DNA of 64,000 nucleotides, from the NCBI RefSeq assembly GCF_033568475.1, contig NC_133121.1, forward strand, positions 5,456,001 to 5,520,000. The letters run 5' to 3'. The notes beneath the pieces are model-generated. The model saw only the letters and a program-made list of their open reading frames with translations. It did not search any database and was not told the DNA's origin. Shown piece after piece: positions 13,028 to 22,305 of the stretch. Position 1 is the first letter of the stretch, and each line of letters opens with the position of its first letter. This stretch comes from Henckelia pumila (Eukaryota > Streptophyta > Magnoliopsida > Lamiales > Gesneriaceae). The translations under genes and the position numbers were made by a program.

Positions 13028-13561
13028 ATGTATAATATAAAGATGAAATCAACATAATTAGATAAAAAGCTCATTTGTTTGAGAAGCTGGAGAATAAAAG
13101 TGTTTTTTTTTTCAAAAAAACAAAAGCACTTTTCTTAAAATTGTTTTGTTTGGTTACAAAAACAATTTTAAAAAACACTTAAAAATGTTTTTTTAAAAGT
13201 TAATTTTTTAAATTTTTTTAGTTTTTGCTTTTAACTATATTTAAAAATTTAAATAAAAGTACTTTTCAATAGGGATGGGTGTTTTACATGCGGGTATCGG
13301 GTACCCGACCCGATCAGGTTTACCCGATCGGATCGGATAATTTCAAGAAAATATCGGGTTCGGGAAAATACCAAAACCCGATTAATTGTGTTTGGGTTGA
13401 TGTCGGGTAGAAAAATATCTACCCGAAATTATGTCGGGGACCCGACATATATATTATATATATTATTTTATAATTTACACATATAATATATATTATTAAA
13501 ACTTAAAAAAGGGAGAAAACTTCTAAATCCCTAAAATTCTTTATCGGTCATACGCGATAGT

Positions 13562-14064
13562 TAGGGATGGCAACGGGGCGGGGCTGGGATGGGTTTGCCA
13601 TCCCCATCCCCGTCCCCGAATTAAAAACTCATCCCCGTCCCCATCCCCATCCCCGGTTCTACATATTCGGGGAATCCCCGTTCCCGAACCCGTGGGGACT
13701 AAACCCACATCCCCGAACCCGAACTCGAACCCATTGTAGAGATGGAAATGAGATTGTGATGAGGTGGATCCCCAAACCCGTCCCCGTAGACATCAAGCTT
13801 AAAATATTCAATTTTCCAACAATTATATTTTTACATTTCAAAAATCATTAATATTACATTTTTGTGTACTGCCTTAGGAAATGTTCAAACTCTAACTCTA
13901 AAATTTTGACAATAAATTCTAGATTTATATAAAAAAAATTGAGACATTCTAATTCTCAAATATCAACTAATTAAACTTAGTGATTCAAATATATTTAACA
14001 TATATACGCTGAAAATTCTAAATAAATTCAAGAAAAATTTATTATATGATGATGAGTGTGTGTC

Positions 14065-14112
<48 letters not shown>

Positions 14113-14286
14113 TATTTTCGGGAATATCGGGGCGGGTTCGGGGGTGGGGATAGCATCCCCATACCCGCCCCACTCCACTTCGGGGATTTACAAAAATCCC
14201 CGAACCCGAAACTCTCCCCCGAACCCGCCCCCGTTTCGGGTTTTTCCCGCGGGGACTCGAACCCGCGGGAAAAATTGTCATCCCTA
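13562..14286. mobile_element. Second hAT element nested inside the first, 8-bp TSD
   Basis: Ends are TAGGGATGGCAAC and, inverted, TAGGGATGACAA. The flanking 8-bp direct repeat GCGATAGT lies at 13554-13561 and 14287-14294. The 725-bp interior is dominated by CCCCATCCCC / GGGGACGGG motifs and an (ATT)n tract. There is no coding capacity. It must be younger than the 13270-15022 element that contains it. Confidence 0.88.
14066..14112. repeat. (ATT)n microsatellite
   Basis: About 15 uninterrupted ATT units inside the nested hAT element. It produces meaningless poly-Ile, poly-Leu and poly-Asn frames. Confidence 0.95.
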
Positions 14287-14307
14287 GCGATAGTTGGGTT
14301 GCGGTTT

Positions 14308-14342
14308 CACTCTTCTTCTTCTTCTTCTTCTTCTTCTTCTTC
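14308..14342. repeat. (TTC)n microsatellite
   Basis: About 11 TTC units inside the outer hAT element, next to a short GC-richer stretch. Confidence 0.9.
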
Positions 14343-14669
14343 AGTCTTCGCACTTCGCAGGTCGCAGCCCTTCAATCTCGATACGCGATAGCAGCCTGCA
14401 GCCCTCTCTTACTCTTTCTGTCGGCCGATTGAACTATAAAGGTTTGAATTGAAGCTTCGATGATTGATTCATTGAAGGTTTTGAAGCTCACGTTTAGGTT
14501 TATATAATTCTATGTACATCGATTTTATGACAAGGTTCAGAAAGCTAGGTGTTTGTGAAATGTGATGGATTTTTTGTTTTGTTGAACTTCTGCCTGTTTT
14601 TAATAGCTTGAGCTATGGATATTTGATGTTGATTTGTTATAATTGACTGATGCAGAGTGCAGATTTCTT

Positions 14670-14898
14670 ACCCCTAATGGGGTGTCCAAGTTGGTGGAGT
14701 AGGTGAACTCTTGACCAGTCAGGAGTTCGATTCTCTTTGCCAACACCTTCTTGGACTAGTCTGTCACACAGGGCTTGCCTAGTGTGGTTTACCTGACTGG
14801 CGTAGTTTGCAGGTTATTGCATTAGTTCGGGGGTTTACCCAGAGTGCACCGAAAGGTAGCGGCTGCGGGTTCCCACGTCACAAAAAAAAAAAAAAAAA
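14670..14898 (+). mobile_element. tRNA-derived SINE with poly(A) tail and 16-bp TSD
   Basis: About 229 bp. A tRNA-like head carries an A-box-like AGTTGGTGGAG stretch and a B-box-like GGAGTTCGATTCTC at about 14724. It ends in a run of about 17 A. Direct repeats flank it: AGAGTGCAGATTTCTT (14654-14669) and AGAGTGCATATTTCTT (14899-14914), with one mismatch. It sits inside the outer hAT element. Confidence 0.85.
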
Positions 14899-15327
14899 AG
14901 AGTGCATATTTCTTTTGTTCATAATTCATAAATCTGCTTGAGAAAAATGGATTTTTCGATTTTTAAGGCTATTAATGTCGAACTACCCGAACCCGAGAAA
15001 CCCGACCCGATGTCCACCCCTACTTTTCAATATTTATTCAAACATCAAAATGATTTTTGCTTTTTTAAATATAAAAACTTTAAAAAAATCAAATTTATTT
15101 AAGCATTTTTTTAAGCTTCCAACTTTTATATCCAATCTTATATCACAACTTCTCGTATAAAAATGGAATTTAATTAGAAGTTATGTTTGAACTTTGAAGC
15201 AAAGTATGCATCTGGCCCAATTGTCGGCCCCTTTCATTGGTTCTCAATCTCTGTCTGCTGCCACTTTTCAGCTTGGATAGCGCAAAGATCGCACCTTTTT
15301 CAATTCTCCCTTTTCCACTAGAAAATA

Positions 15328-17270
15328 ATGGTAATATTAGACGATAATTTAGGCCCTAATTCACCCTTTTCACTTCCAAATTCATATGCCGCGGTGGTTA
15401 TCGGCGGAACATTTGACCGCTTACACGACGGGCACCGCCAATTCCTCAAGGTGCGTGATCCCATGCGCGTTGCTTCAATTATGTTTCAATCATCGGATGA
15501 TCATCGGAAATCTGGTTTTGCAGGCTGCGGCGGTGGTGGCGAGGGACCGGGTCGTGGTCGGTGTTTGCGATGGTCCTATGTTAGCTAAAAAGAAGGTACT
15601 CAAATTAAATGGTTGATAGTCCCTTGTTTTGACTAAGTAGTCAATACGCTTGATAATTGTTTCATTTGAGCGTGATCACTAATAGGTTACAACTTACAAG
15701 CCTCACCAGTCACCCCATTTCTCAGTTTTTTTATTTAATCTGTAAGTGGTGACAAAATCTTTGTTGCTGTCATTGTGTTAATTAGTAGTCGAATGCTGCT
15801 GGGAGTTGCAGTCACAGTTGAGGCACCTTAACATGTGTTGTGGATAAAATATAATGAATTTCTTACTAACCAATTTTGGGGGAAAATCAAGTGTGGTAAC
15901 AAAAGTTTGATTTGACTAAAGCACATTTTTGTTGATCTCATTTATAGTGGTTGGGTAAGCTAGGTTTTTTTATTTGTATTCATGTGATCTTCTTAGAAAG
16001 CTAACTATGCTATGTAGAACGGTCACATGGGATTGGCATGTGCTTTATTTTCCTTGTGATCTACATGTGTATGTTCTTTCCATTCAATAGCAATCGACAA
16101 ACTTATGATGTATTTAAGCTCTCTCTGCAGTATGCTAATCTCATAGAGCCAATTGAACAAAGAATGAAGCACGTTGAGGATTACATAAAGGTACGCATTA
16201 CATGTGAAGAAGATGCTTACAGTCAGCATGGAATAAGTTACTTATTCTCGAGCCAACATAGAACCTATTTCCTTCGTGCATTGTGATCATGGCTGCGTGA
16301 TTGACGGCATTTGCAATTGGATACTGGGTTTGAGTTGTTTGCATATTTGGTATACTTCCTGTTTGTCGAGATACTAACATGTGAAAGCATGTTGTGTTCT
16401 ACTTTATGAAGGCTCTCTTTTAATAAATGTGGAACAAACGGACTTTGATTGATTACACAAAGACCGTGAAACACTCTACTGTGTATCATTTTTACTGTAT
16501 GTTGAGATTGCAGAAATTTCAACTTTTGATGAACATAATGCCTATTTCTCTCTTTAATTTTTCCCTTCAGTCAGTTAAACCAGGGATAGTTGTACAAGTA
16601 GAACCCATTGTTGATCCATATGGCCCTTCAATCATCGATGAGAATCTGGAGGCTATAATTGTCAGGTCCATATTTTTTCTCACAACAATTTGAATTACAC
16701 ATTATTCTTTTTGTTTATTAATTGCGGGAAAAAAAATATGACGGTTCTATATCTATATTTCTTTAGCTTTACTTTGTGATGATCCGAGTATTAAGGGTAC
16801 CTCCCTCCACTTAATGAACTTGGACTTGTCTTGATGGCCTATGATCCTTATAAATCTTGCTCGAGCTAAATGCTTTTGCTTAGATACACTAGACCCTATA
16901 CTTGCATGGTTAAATTTGTTTCCAAGTTTCATGCAACGACTTACTAAAGTTACTGGTAACAGCAAGGAAACATTTCTCGGTGGACTATCTGTTAATAAGA
17001 AGAGGGCAGAGAGAGGTCTTTCTCAACTAAAGGTTTAATATATCAAAATCACACAAGTTATGTTTCGTTATTGACTTATTGCGTACTTTTAAAACTAAAA
17101 ATGTTGTGTATCTCCTTCAGATTGAAGTAGTAGATTTAGTCCCTGGAGAATGTGGTGGAGACAAATTGAGTTCTACAACATTAAATGTATTGAAACAATT
17201 ATCAAATGTATTGACTACTTTGTCAAAACAAGGGACTACCAACCATTTAATTTGGGTACCTTCTTTTTAG
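15328..17270 (+). CDS. COAD: Phosphopantetheine adenylyltransferase copy 1, chimeric 3' end
   Basis: PPAT converts 4'-phosphopantetheine and ATP to dephospho-CoA in the cytosol, the fourth step of CoA synthesis. Exons 15328-15450, 15524-15595, 16131-16190, 16571-16665, 16963-17032 and 17121-17270 join in frame with GT-AG introns. Residues 26-37 are [12 protein letters not shown], the nucleotidyltransferase signature. [10 protein letters not shown] and [14 protein letters not shown] match plant COAD. At about 17185 the normal sequence stops: SSTTL is followed by NVLKQLSN and further residues instead of RRLEALK. The new tail of about 29 residues is read from an inverted copy of this gene's own intron 2 and exon 2, and stops at 17270. 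The model gives 189 aa. The conserved Arg after SSTTL is lost. It could be functional, or it could be a pseudogene; the sequence alone does not decide. Confidence 0.75.
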
Positions 17271-17646
17271 CTAACATAGGACAATCGCAAACACAGACCA
17301 CGACCCGGTCCCTCGCCACCACCGCCGCAGCCTGCAAAACCAGATTTTCGATGATCATCCGATGATTGAAACATAATTGAATCAACGCGCATGTGATCAC
17401 GCACCTTGAGGAATTGGCGTTGCCCGTCGTGTAAGTGGTCAAATGTTCAACCGATAACCACCGCGGCATATGAATTTGGAAGTGAAAAGGGTGAATTATG
17501 GCCTAAATTATCGTCTAATATTGCCATTATTTTCTAGTGGAAAAGGGAGAATTGAAAAAGGTGCGATCTTTGCGCTAACCAAGCTGAAAAGTGGCAGTAG
17601 ACAGAGATTGAGAACCAATGAAAAGGGCCGACAATTGGGCCAGGTG
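17190..17646 (-). pseudogene. Inverted COAD fragment (exon 2, intron 1, exon 1, promoter)
   Basis: Read on the minus strand, this repeats the start of COAD: exon 1 at 17405-17527, exon 2 at 17260-17331, and then the upstream sequence. Exon lengths (123 and 72 nt) are unchanged. A GGA-to-TGA type change gives a stop in the GGTFD loop, so it cannot encode the enzyme. It lies directly after the shortened 3' end of copy 1 and forms an inverted repeat with about 15185-15665. Its promoter side is cut by the Mutator-like element at 17656 and resumes at 18946. Confidence 0.85.
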
Positions 17647-17655
17647 CATAGTTGG

Positions 17656-18936
17656 GGCTCGGTCGATGCTGCCTCTCCAGGCACTGCCGTGAACCATTAG
17701 TCGGAAATTAAAAAACGTTCAAAACAAAAGAAATCTAAGCCATGATTCAAGAATTAACTCTCATGTAAATTGGTTGAAATCGATAAATGAGTACGCAATG
17801 CATCTAAAGTATTTTTACCCCAAAATATTTTTACCTACTTTTGACTTTCCTAGTCTTTTTCTCCAACAATATAAAACAAGAACCAAACACCCATCATCCC
17901 ATTCGAGTTTTATATCAAGAATTTTACAGTATCGATATAACACAATTGAGTTCTTGATATCAGCACCAGAACTTCGATCTCTATAACTTCGATCTCTATA
18001 CGCCGTTATCAAAGGTAATCCAAAATGGGAAAGACAAAACTCATGTAGTATACATGCCTAAGAAATTTTATGAGTTTCTCAATCTTTTGCTTCTTGCTAT
18101 ATAACTCCAGGTGCATAGAAAACCAAAACCCGATAACCTATATTATTATAACTCAAACTGCTAATTTGTTTGAAGACTTTCCTTGGTCTAACAGCAGCGT
18201 GTACAGTGGGAGCAGCGGAGCAACGGGCGTGGGGAGAAGCTATTTCACGAGAGAAAAGTGGAGTGGAATCTTTGCGTGGGAAATATAATTTTTCAATCTG
18301 CGTAACTTCTGTACAAACCATGGTTGGGTTTTTCAATAATTTTTTTAGAAAATATGGCACGTCGGACAGATGGCGGTCCCGTGAGCGATGGTCGAAAAGA
18401 TGGATGGCCGGTGAGTGGACGTTGATGGCGAGGAGAAGCGACGCCAGAGATGAAGAATCTTGTGCAAAGTGTGAATGTTGATGGTGAGTCCCGGGAGTGA
18501 CGATCGGAAAAGATGGCGGGTCGGTGATTGTCGGCCGTAAAGTTGGAGGGCTAGTGAGCGGATGTTGATGGCGAGGAGACGCTATGCGAGAAAAGGGGAA
18601 TATTTGGTGGAAAGTGAATGTTGATGGTGAATTAGCCCAAACGATGACGCGGGAAGAATGTTTGGCCTTTTGAATTTTTCAGACATAAGGGTTAACCATG
18701 GTTGGTGATGCAACCTTATCCCATTTTTTTGACAATTTTAAAAAATTAGAATACCTATTTACAGGCACTGCCTTGACATATATCTAACGGTCCTCATTCA
18801 TCAATAAATGTGAGGTCCATTATTTTTTAGTGGACCCCGCATGTATTGTTAAATGAGGACCCTTAGATCTATCATTGGGATAGTGCCTGTAAAGGTAGGT
18901 TGAAATGAACCCTTGAACGGTAACATCGAACTTACC
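17656..18936. mobile_element. Mutator-like element with 9-bp TSD and GC-rich interior (Pack-MULE candidate)
   Basis: The 9-bp repeat CATAGTTGG lies on both sides (17647-17655 and 18937-18945). Joining the flanks restores the COAD upstream sequence seen at copies 1 and 2. Ends are weakly inverted: GGCTCGGTCGATGCTGCC and, reversed, GGTAAGTTCGATGTTACC, sharing GG, TCGATG and CC. The interior at about 18170-18650 is GC-rich, with open frames of about 60-100 codons on both strands that I cannot identify, so it may hold captured host gene pieces. No MURA-type transposase is visible. Confidence 0.7.
18754..18902. mobile_element. MITE inside the Mutator-like element
   Basis: A short palindromic unit. 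The left end TACCTATTTACAGGCACTGCC pairs with right-end sequence ATAGTGCCTGTAAAGGTAGG read in reverse. The core TTTTTTAGTGGACCCCGCATG recurs twice at about 31340-32010. The TSD is unclear. Confidence 0.6.
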
Positions 18937-20205
18937 CATAGTTGGAGCACTCCTTTACTTCAAACATAACTTCTAATTAAATTTCATTTTTATACAAGTA
19001 ACATGCCTTCGTTGGGAGATAAATTTGGATATAAAAGACGTTTTTAGATAATATTTGAATAAATTGAATTTTAAAGCCTAAAGAAAAGGGAAATGGTAAA
19101 CTAAAACTTTATTTCTTATCTTAATATAATTTTATATTTAAAAGTTATTTTTCCCCTCAAAAAGCCATAATTCGACTTCTATGTGATTATGTAGAGAAAG
19201 ATTAATTTATATTAACTACTAATTGTAAACACATGTTGATGATATTATCATTTTAAAATTACAAAAATAATACATAGACAAAATATGTTTGTATTTTTTA
19301 AAATACTTATTGATAAACATGAAATGATGACTTTTTATGGAATAATCTTACGTTTTTTCTAGTTATTAATTGCTTATTTTTCAGAAGAGTGGGTGGTAGT
19401 TGCCATCTAATTAAATACATTAATATACAAAAAAAAAATATGGATTTTAAGGGTAGATTTTAGTAATCTTGAGTTCATCTAAATGATTACTTAAAAAAAT
19501 TTTATGCAGCCCAAATCAATTTGGTTCGGAGTGAAAATATATACATAATTTTTATAATGTTTTTCAAATTATTTTGAAATTATGTATATTTTTTCTCATT
19601 TTCAAGTATTTTTTTTTTTAAAATATCTTAATAGGAAGAGAGAATCTTGTATGATCACAATTTTCCTTTTTTGCTATTCCTTTTTGAAGCTCATATGATT
19701 AGTTATGTCATGTGTGACATTAGATTTGAATTTGATGATTCTAATTTCTTTAAGTTTGCATGCGTTGATGCCAAAATTTCTTTGCAATCATTTTCATATC
19801 AATTACATTTTATAGGATTTTTCTTTCACAGGTTACAAGATTGTAGTTAATTTTGTGAGATAATTTTTTACCAACTCGGCATGTGAAAAATTATTATTTT
19901 ATATATTAAATTTTTTTTATTGTCGATATTTTCACTTCTTATTATATATTCGCTACCTTTAATTTTGTTGCAACTTGCTATTTTTTCCCGAATTATTTAA
20001 AAAATCATGTTTCTAATTAATTCATTTTTTTTAATATCTGATAAAAAAATTCACCTTTCGAGTTTTTTTTTTATTTAAAAAAATGGACAAAAGTTTGAGT
20101 TTTAAATTTTAGACCGTGACATTTAGTGTCGATTGCGAGTTTGGACATTCTCAATGGTGTGATCATTTCATAATCACGACGAACCAAAGTAACATCAATG
20201 TTTTC

Positions 20206-21206
20206 GGATTTGGATCTCATACTGTGGCATCCCCACGGTAGGGGATGCTGTGGGGGTAAACGCTACCCCACAGCCCACTTTGTTTTTTTTTTTTCCCCCT
20301 TTTTTTGGCTTTTTTTTTAAAATATATTTTTTGATTCTTTAATTTTTTTTCATTGTTGGAGTTTTTATTTTTGCTAAAATTTTGGGATTTTTTTTCTCTT
20401 TTTTTTGTTTTTTGTTTTTATTATACATTCTAATTTTTTTTTATTTTGTCAAATTTTCTTATATCATTTTTTCTTTCTTATAATTTATATTTCAATACTA
20501 CATAATAATGCACCAAATAAATATTGTTAATATAGAAACCCAAATAAATAATTTATACGTTGTGTGCTTTAATTACTAATCGAACCAAAAATTCGGTTTG
20601 GTTAATTAAAAAATTTGATTTTATTTTTTAAAAAATTTTAATTATTGGGTTTGATTTCTTGCTTTCATAAAAAATTGATTTACCGAATTAACATAATTAT
20701 AAATAATCAATTATATTTTGATTTTTTATACAGTATTTGTTAATGTTTATACATTTAATATTTTTTTTAAATTTTTATGATCTCAAGCATAATGTGTTTT
20801 ACTATCATAAAAATAACATATTCAATTATTAATTTTATAATTTTTATTTTTAAAATATTTTAAAAAAACTAAATTGTTTAATGTGGTTACCGACCGAACG
20901 AACCATATTTAATTCGGTTTAATTATATCGATTTTAGAAGAAATTCGGTTAAGAGAAACACAAAATATGAAAAATAAATATACATATATATATATATATG
21001 ACAAAATATAAAGAAATAATATTTTGATATAGAATAAATTTGAAATAAAATCCAAAAAATAAGGAAAAAAAAAGACGAGTTAAAATATATTAAGAAAAGA
21101 AAAAAAACTGAAAAAAAAAAAAAAATTGGGATGTGGGGGTAAATGATAGCGTTTACCCCCACAACATCCCCTATTGTGGGGATGCCACAGTAGGATATTC
21201 AAATCC
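20206..21206. mobile_element. Non-autonomous Mutator-like element, 1001 bp, 9-bp TSD
   Basis: The flanking 9-bp repeat AATGTTTTC lies at 20197-20205 and 21207-21215. Long inverted termini start GGATTTG and contain ACTGTGGCATCCCCAC, then GGGGATG at both ends. The interior is AT-rich and noncoding. The empty site is preserved in arm B near 30855-30880. Confidence 0.88.
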
Positions 21207-21446
21207 AATGTTTTCTTTAATCGACGAAAATTTTGGAACAACCCAACTTTATATCTTTCATTTAATCAAAATAGTATTTTAAAAAAATGTCATTTTTTAA
21301 ATTTTTTATATTGAATAAAGATAAAATATGGTATAAGCAGTCATAATCATCCCCTATGCATTGATGACGTCATCTAGGGAAAAAAATTATAATTTAATGC
21401 AATTCCTAAGGCTTAACTTTATTTAACGTCCATAAATTACCCAAAG

Positions 21447-21563
21447 TTAATAGCTAGAGCCAAAATCTTTTGTTCTAAGTGATAAGAGTGAGACCTCAAG
21501 AGTATTTTGGGTTTGAAACTAGTTAAACAAAAATCATTTACTTTTTGTTGTATTTAAAAAAAA
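21447..21563 (+). mobile_element. Possible tRNA-derived SINE in arm A
   Basis: The segment TAAGTGATAAGAGTGAGACC resembles an A-box head. TTGGGTTTGAAACTAG resembles a B box. A run of about 14 A closes it. The same unit is present, reversed, in arm B (about 30295-30440), so it predates the duplication. Confidence 0.4.
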
Positions 21564-22124
21564 AAAAAATCAAGAAATCAATCAAGGTTAAGGAGACGTT
21601 GGTCGACAATTTATATCGGACTATGTTTTTGAATGGAAGACTACGAAAATGATCATGGAGATGTTAATTCCAATTTTGATCCAAACGAATTTTAAATCAA
21701 ATTCACTCATATCGTTCTATCTGAAATTATTTTAAATTGTGTTTGAATGTAAGAATTTAATTTAGATGAAGAGATTTGATAAAATGAATATGATATAACA
21801 TTCATCTTGATTGTATTTAAAATCATTCACCATTACTAATCACCTATAAATTAACATAAGAGTTTATGGATCAATTAATCCGAGCACGCACTTTTAAGCA
21901 TTTTGAAAACACGAATTTATAAAAATTACAAAAAAAAAAAATATTGGAAAATTATTTTGAGATGAAATTGGCCACTCATCCTCATATCTAATACAATATA
22001 TACACCTGAAATATTATGTCTCATGATATATATTTATATATCTATTATCTATTATCTATTATCTATTATTAAGTAAGAGGAATAACTCAAATTAGGTATG
22101 TTTCCTTCCGGTTCCCAATAACAC

Positions 22125-22305
22125 AAAGACTCCGTTTGGTTTCAAAAGCTAGGCAAAAAAAGTATTTTTTAAGTGTTTTTCATTTAATAAAATGTTTGGT
22201 TGACCAAATAAGCACTTTTTAAAGTCATTAAAGTTTTTTCAAAAGCAAAAAATTATAACTTAAAAAAGTATTTTTTTAAAAAAATGTCTACCAAATCCAA
22301 ACTGG
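22125..22305. repeat. GTTTGG-type fold-back repeat
   Basis: The left end CTCCGTTTGGTTTCAAAAG and the right end CCAAATCCAAACTGG read as inverted termini. AAGCACTTTTTAAAG-type motifs lie between. Same family as the repeats upstream of COAD copies 1 and 2 and near 61.0-61.3 kb. Confidence 0.55.

Larger units (their letters stand above)
13270..15022. mobile_element. Non-autonomous hAT element with 8-bp TSD, host to two further insertions
   Basis: It begins TAGGGATGGGTG and ends GTCCACCCCTA, so the ends are inverted repeats of the hAT type. It is flanked by the 8-bp direct repeat CTTTTCAA (13262-13269 and 15023-15030). The uninterrupted site ACTTTTCAATATTTAT is present upstream of COAD copy 2 near 26191. 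The interior is rich in CGGGT/ACCCG motifs and has no transposase. Removing the nested hAT and SINE leaves about 775 bp. The TC- and GC-rich piece at 14290-14460 could be captured gene sequence. Confidence 0.85.
13075..15140. repeat. Fold-back repeat (GTTTGG type) upstream of COAD copy 1, interrupted by a hAT element
   Basis: AT-rich fold-back repeat with a TTTGTTTGAGAAGCTGG left end and many AAAAGCACTTTT-like motifs. Its counterpart lies uninterrupted upstream of COAD copy 2 (about 25995-26345). Here it is split at 13270-15022 by the hAT element. Ends are approximate. Confidence 0.5.
18946..22060. repeat. Inverted arm A (pairs with 29750-32860)
   Basis: It starts as the inverted COAD promoter (18946-19028). 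From about 19028 to 22060 it matches, in reverse complement and collinear order, the sequence at about 32858 down to 29755. Landmarks: the stretch around 19180 (CGACTTCTATGTGATTATG) matches 32700, 19700-19850 matches 32090-32220 and 31200, 21340 matches 30530-30740, and 21640 matches 30200. No gene lies in it. Differences are mostly transposon insertions unique to one arm. Confidence 0.75.

Noticed and set aside
14056-14391. Open frames with poly-Ile, poly-Leu or poly-Asn
   Set aside because: Translations of the (ATT)n tract inside a hAT element.
14715-14745. tRNA gene
   Set aside because: Only an internal promoter-like head of a SINE with poly(A) and TSD; no full cloverleaf.
18170-18481. 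103-codon frame in the Mutator-like element as a real gene
   Set aside because: Opposite-strand frames are equally open and no family is recognised; kept only as possible captured sequence.
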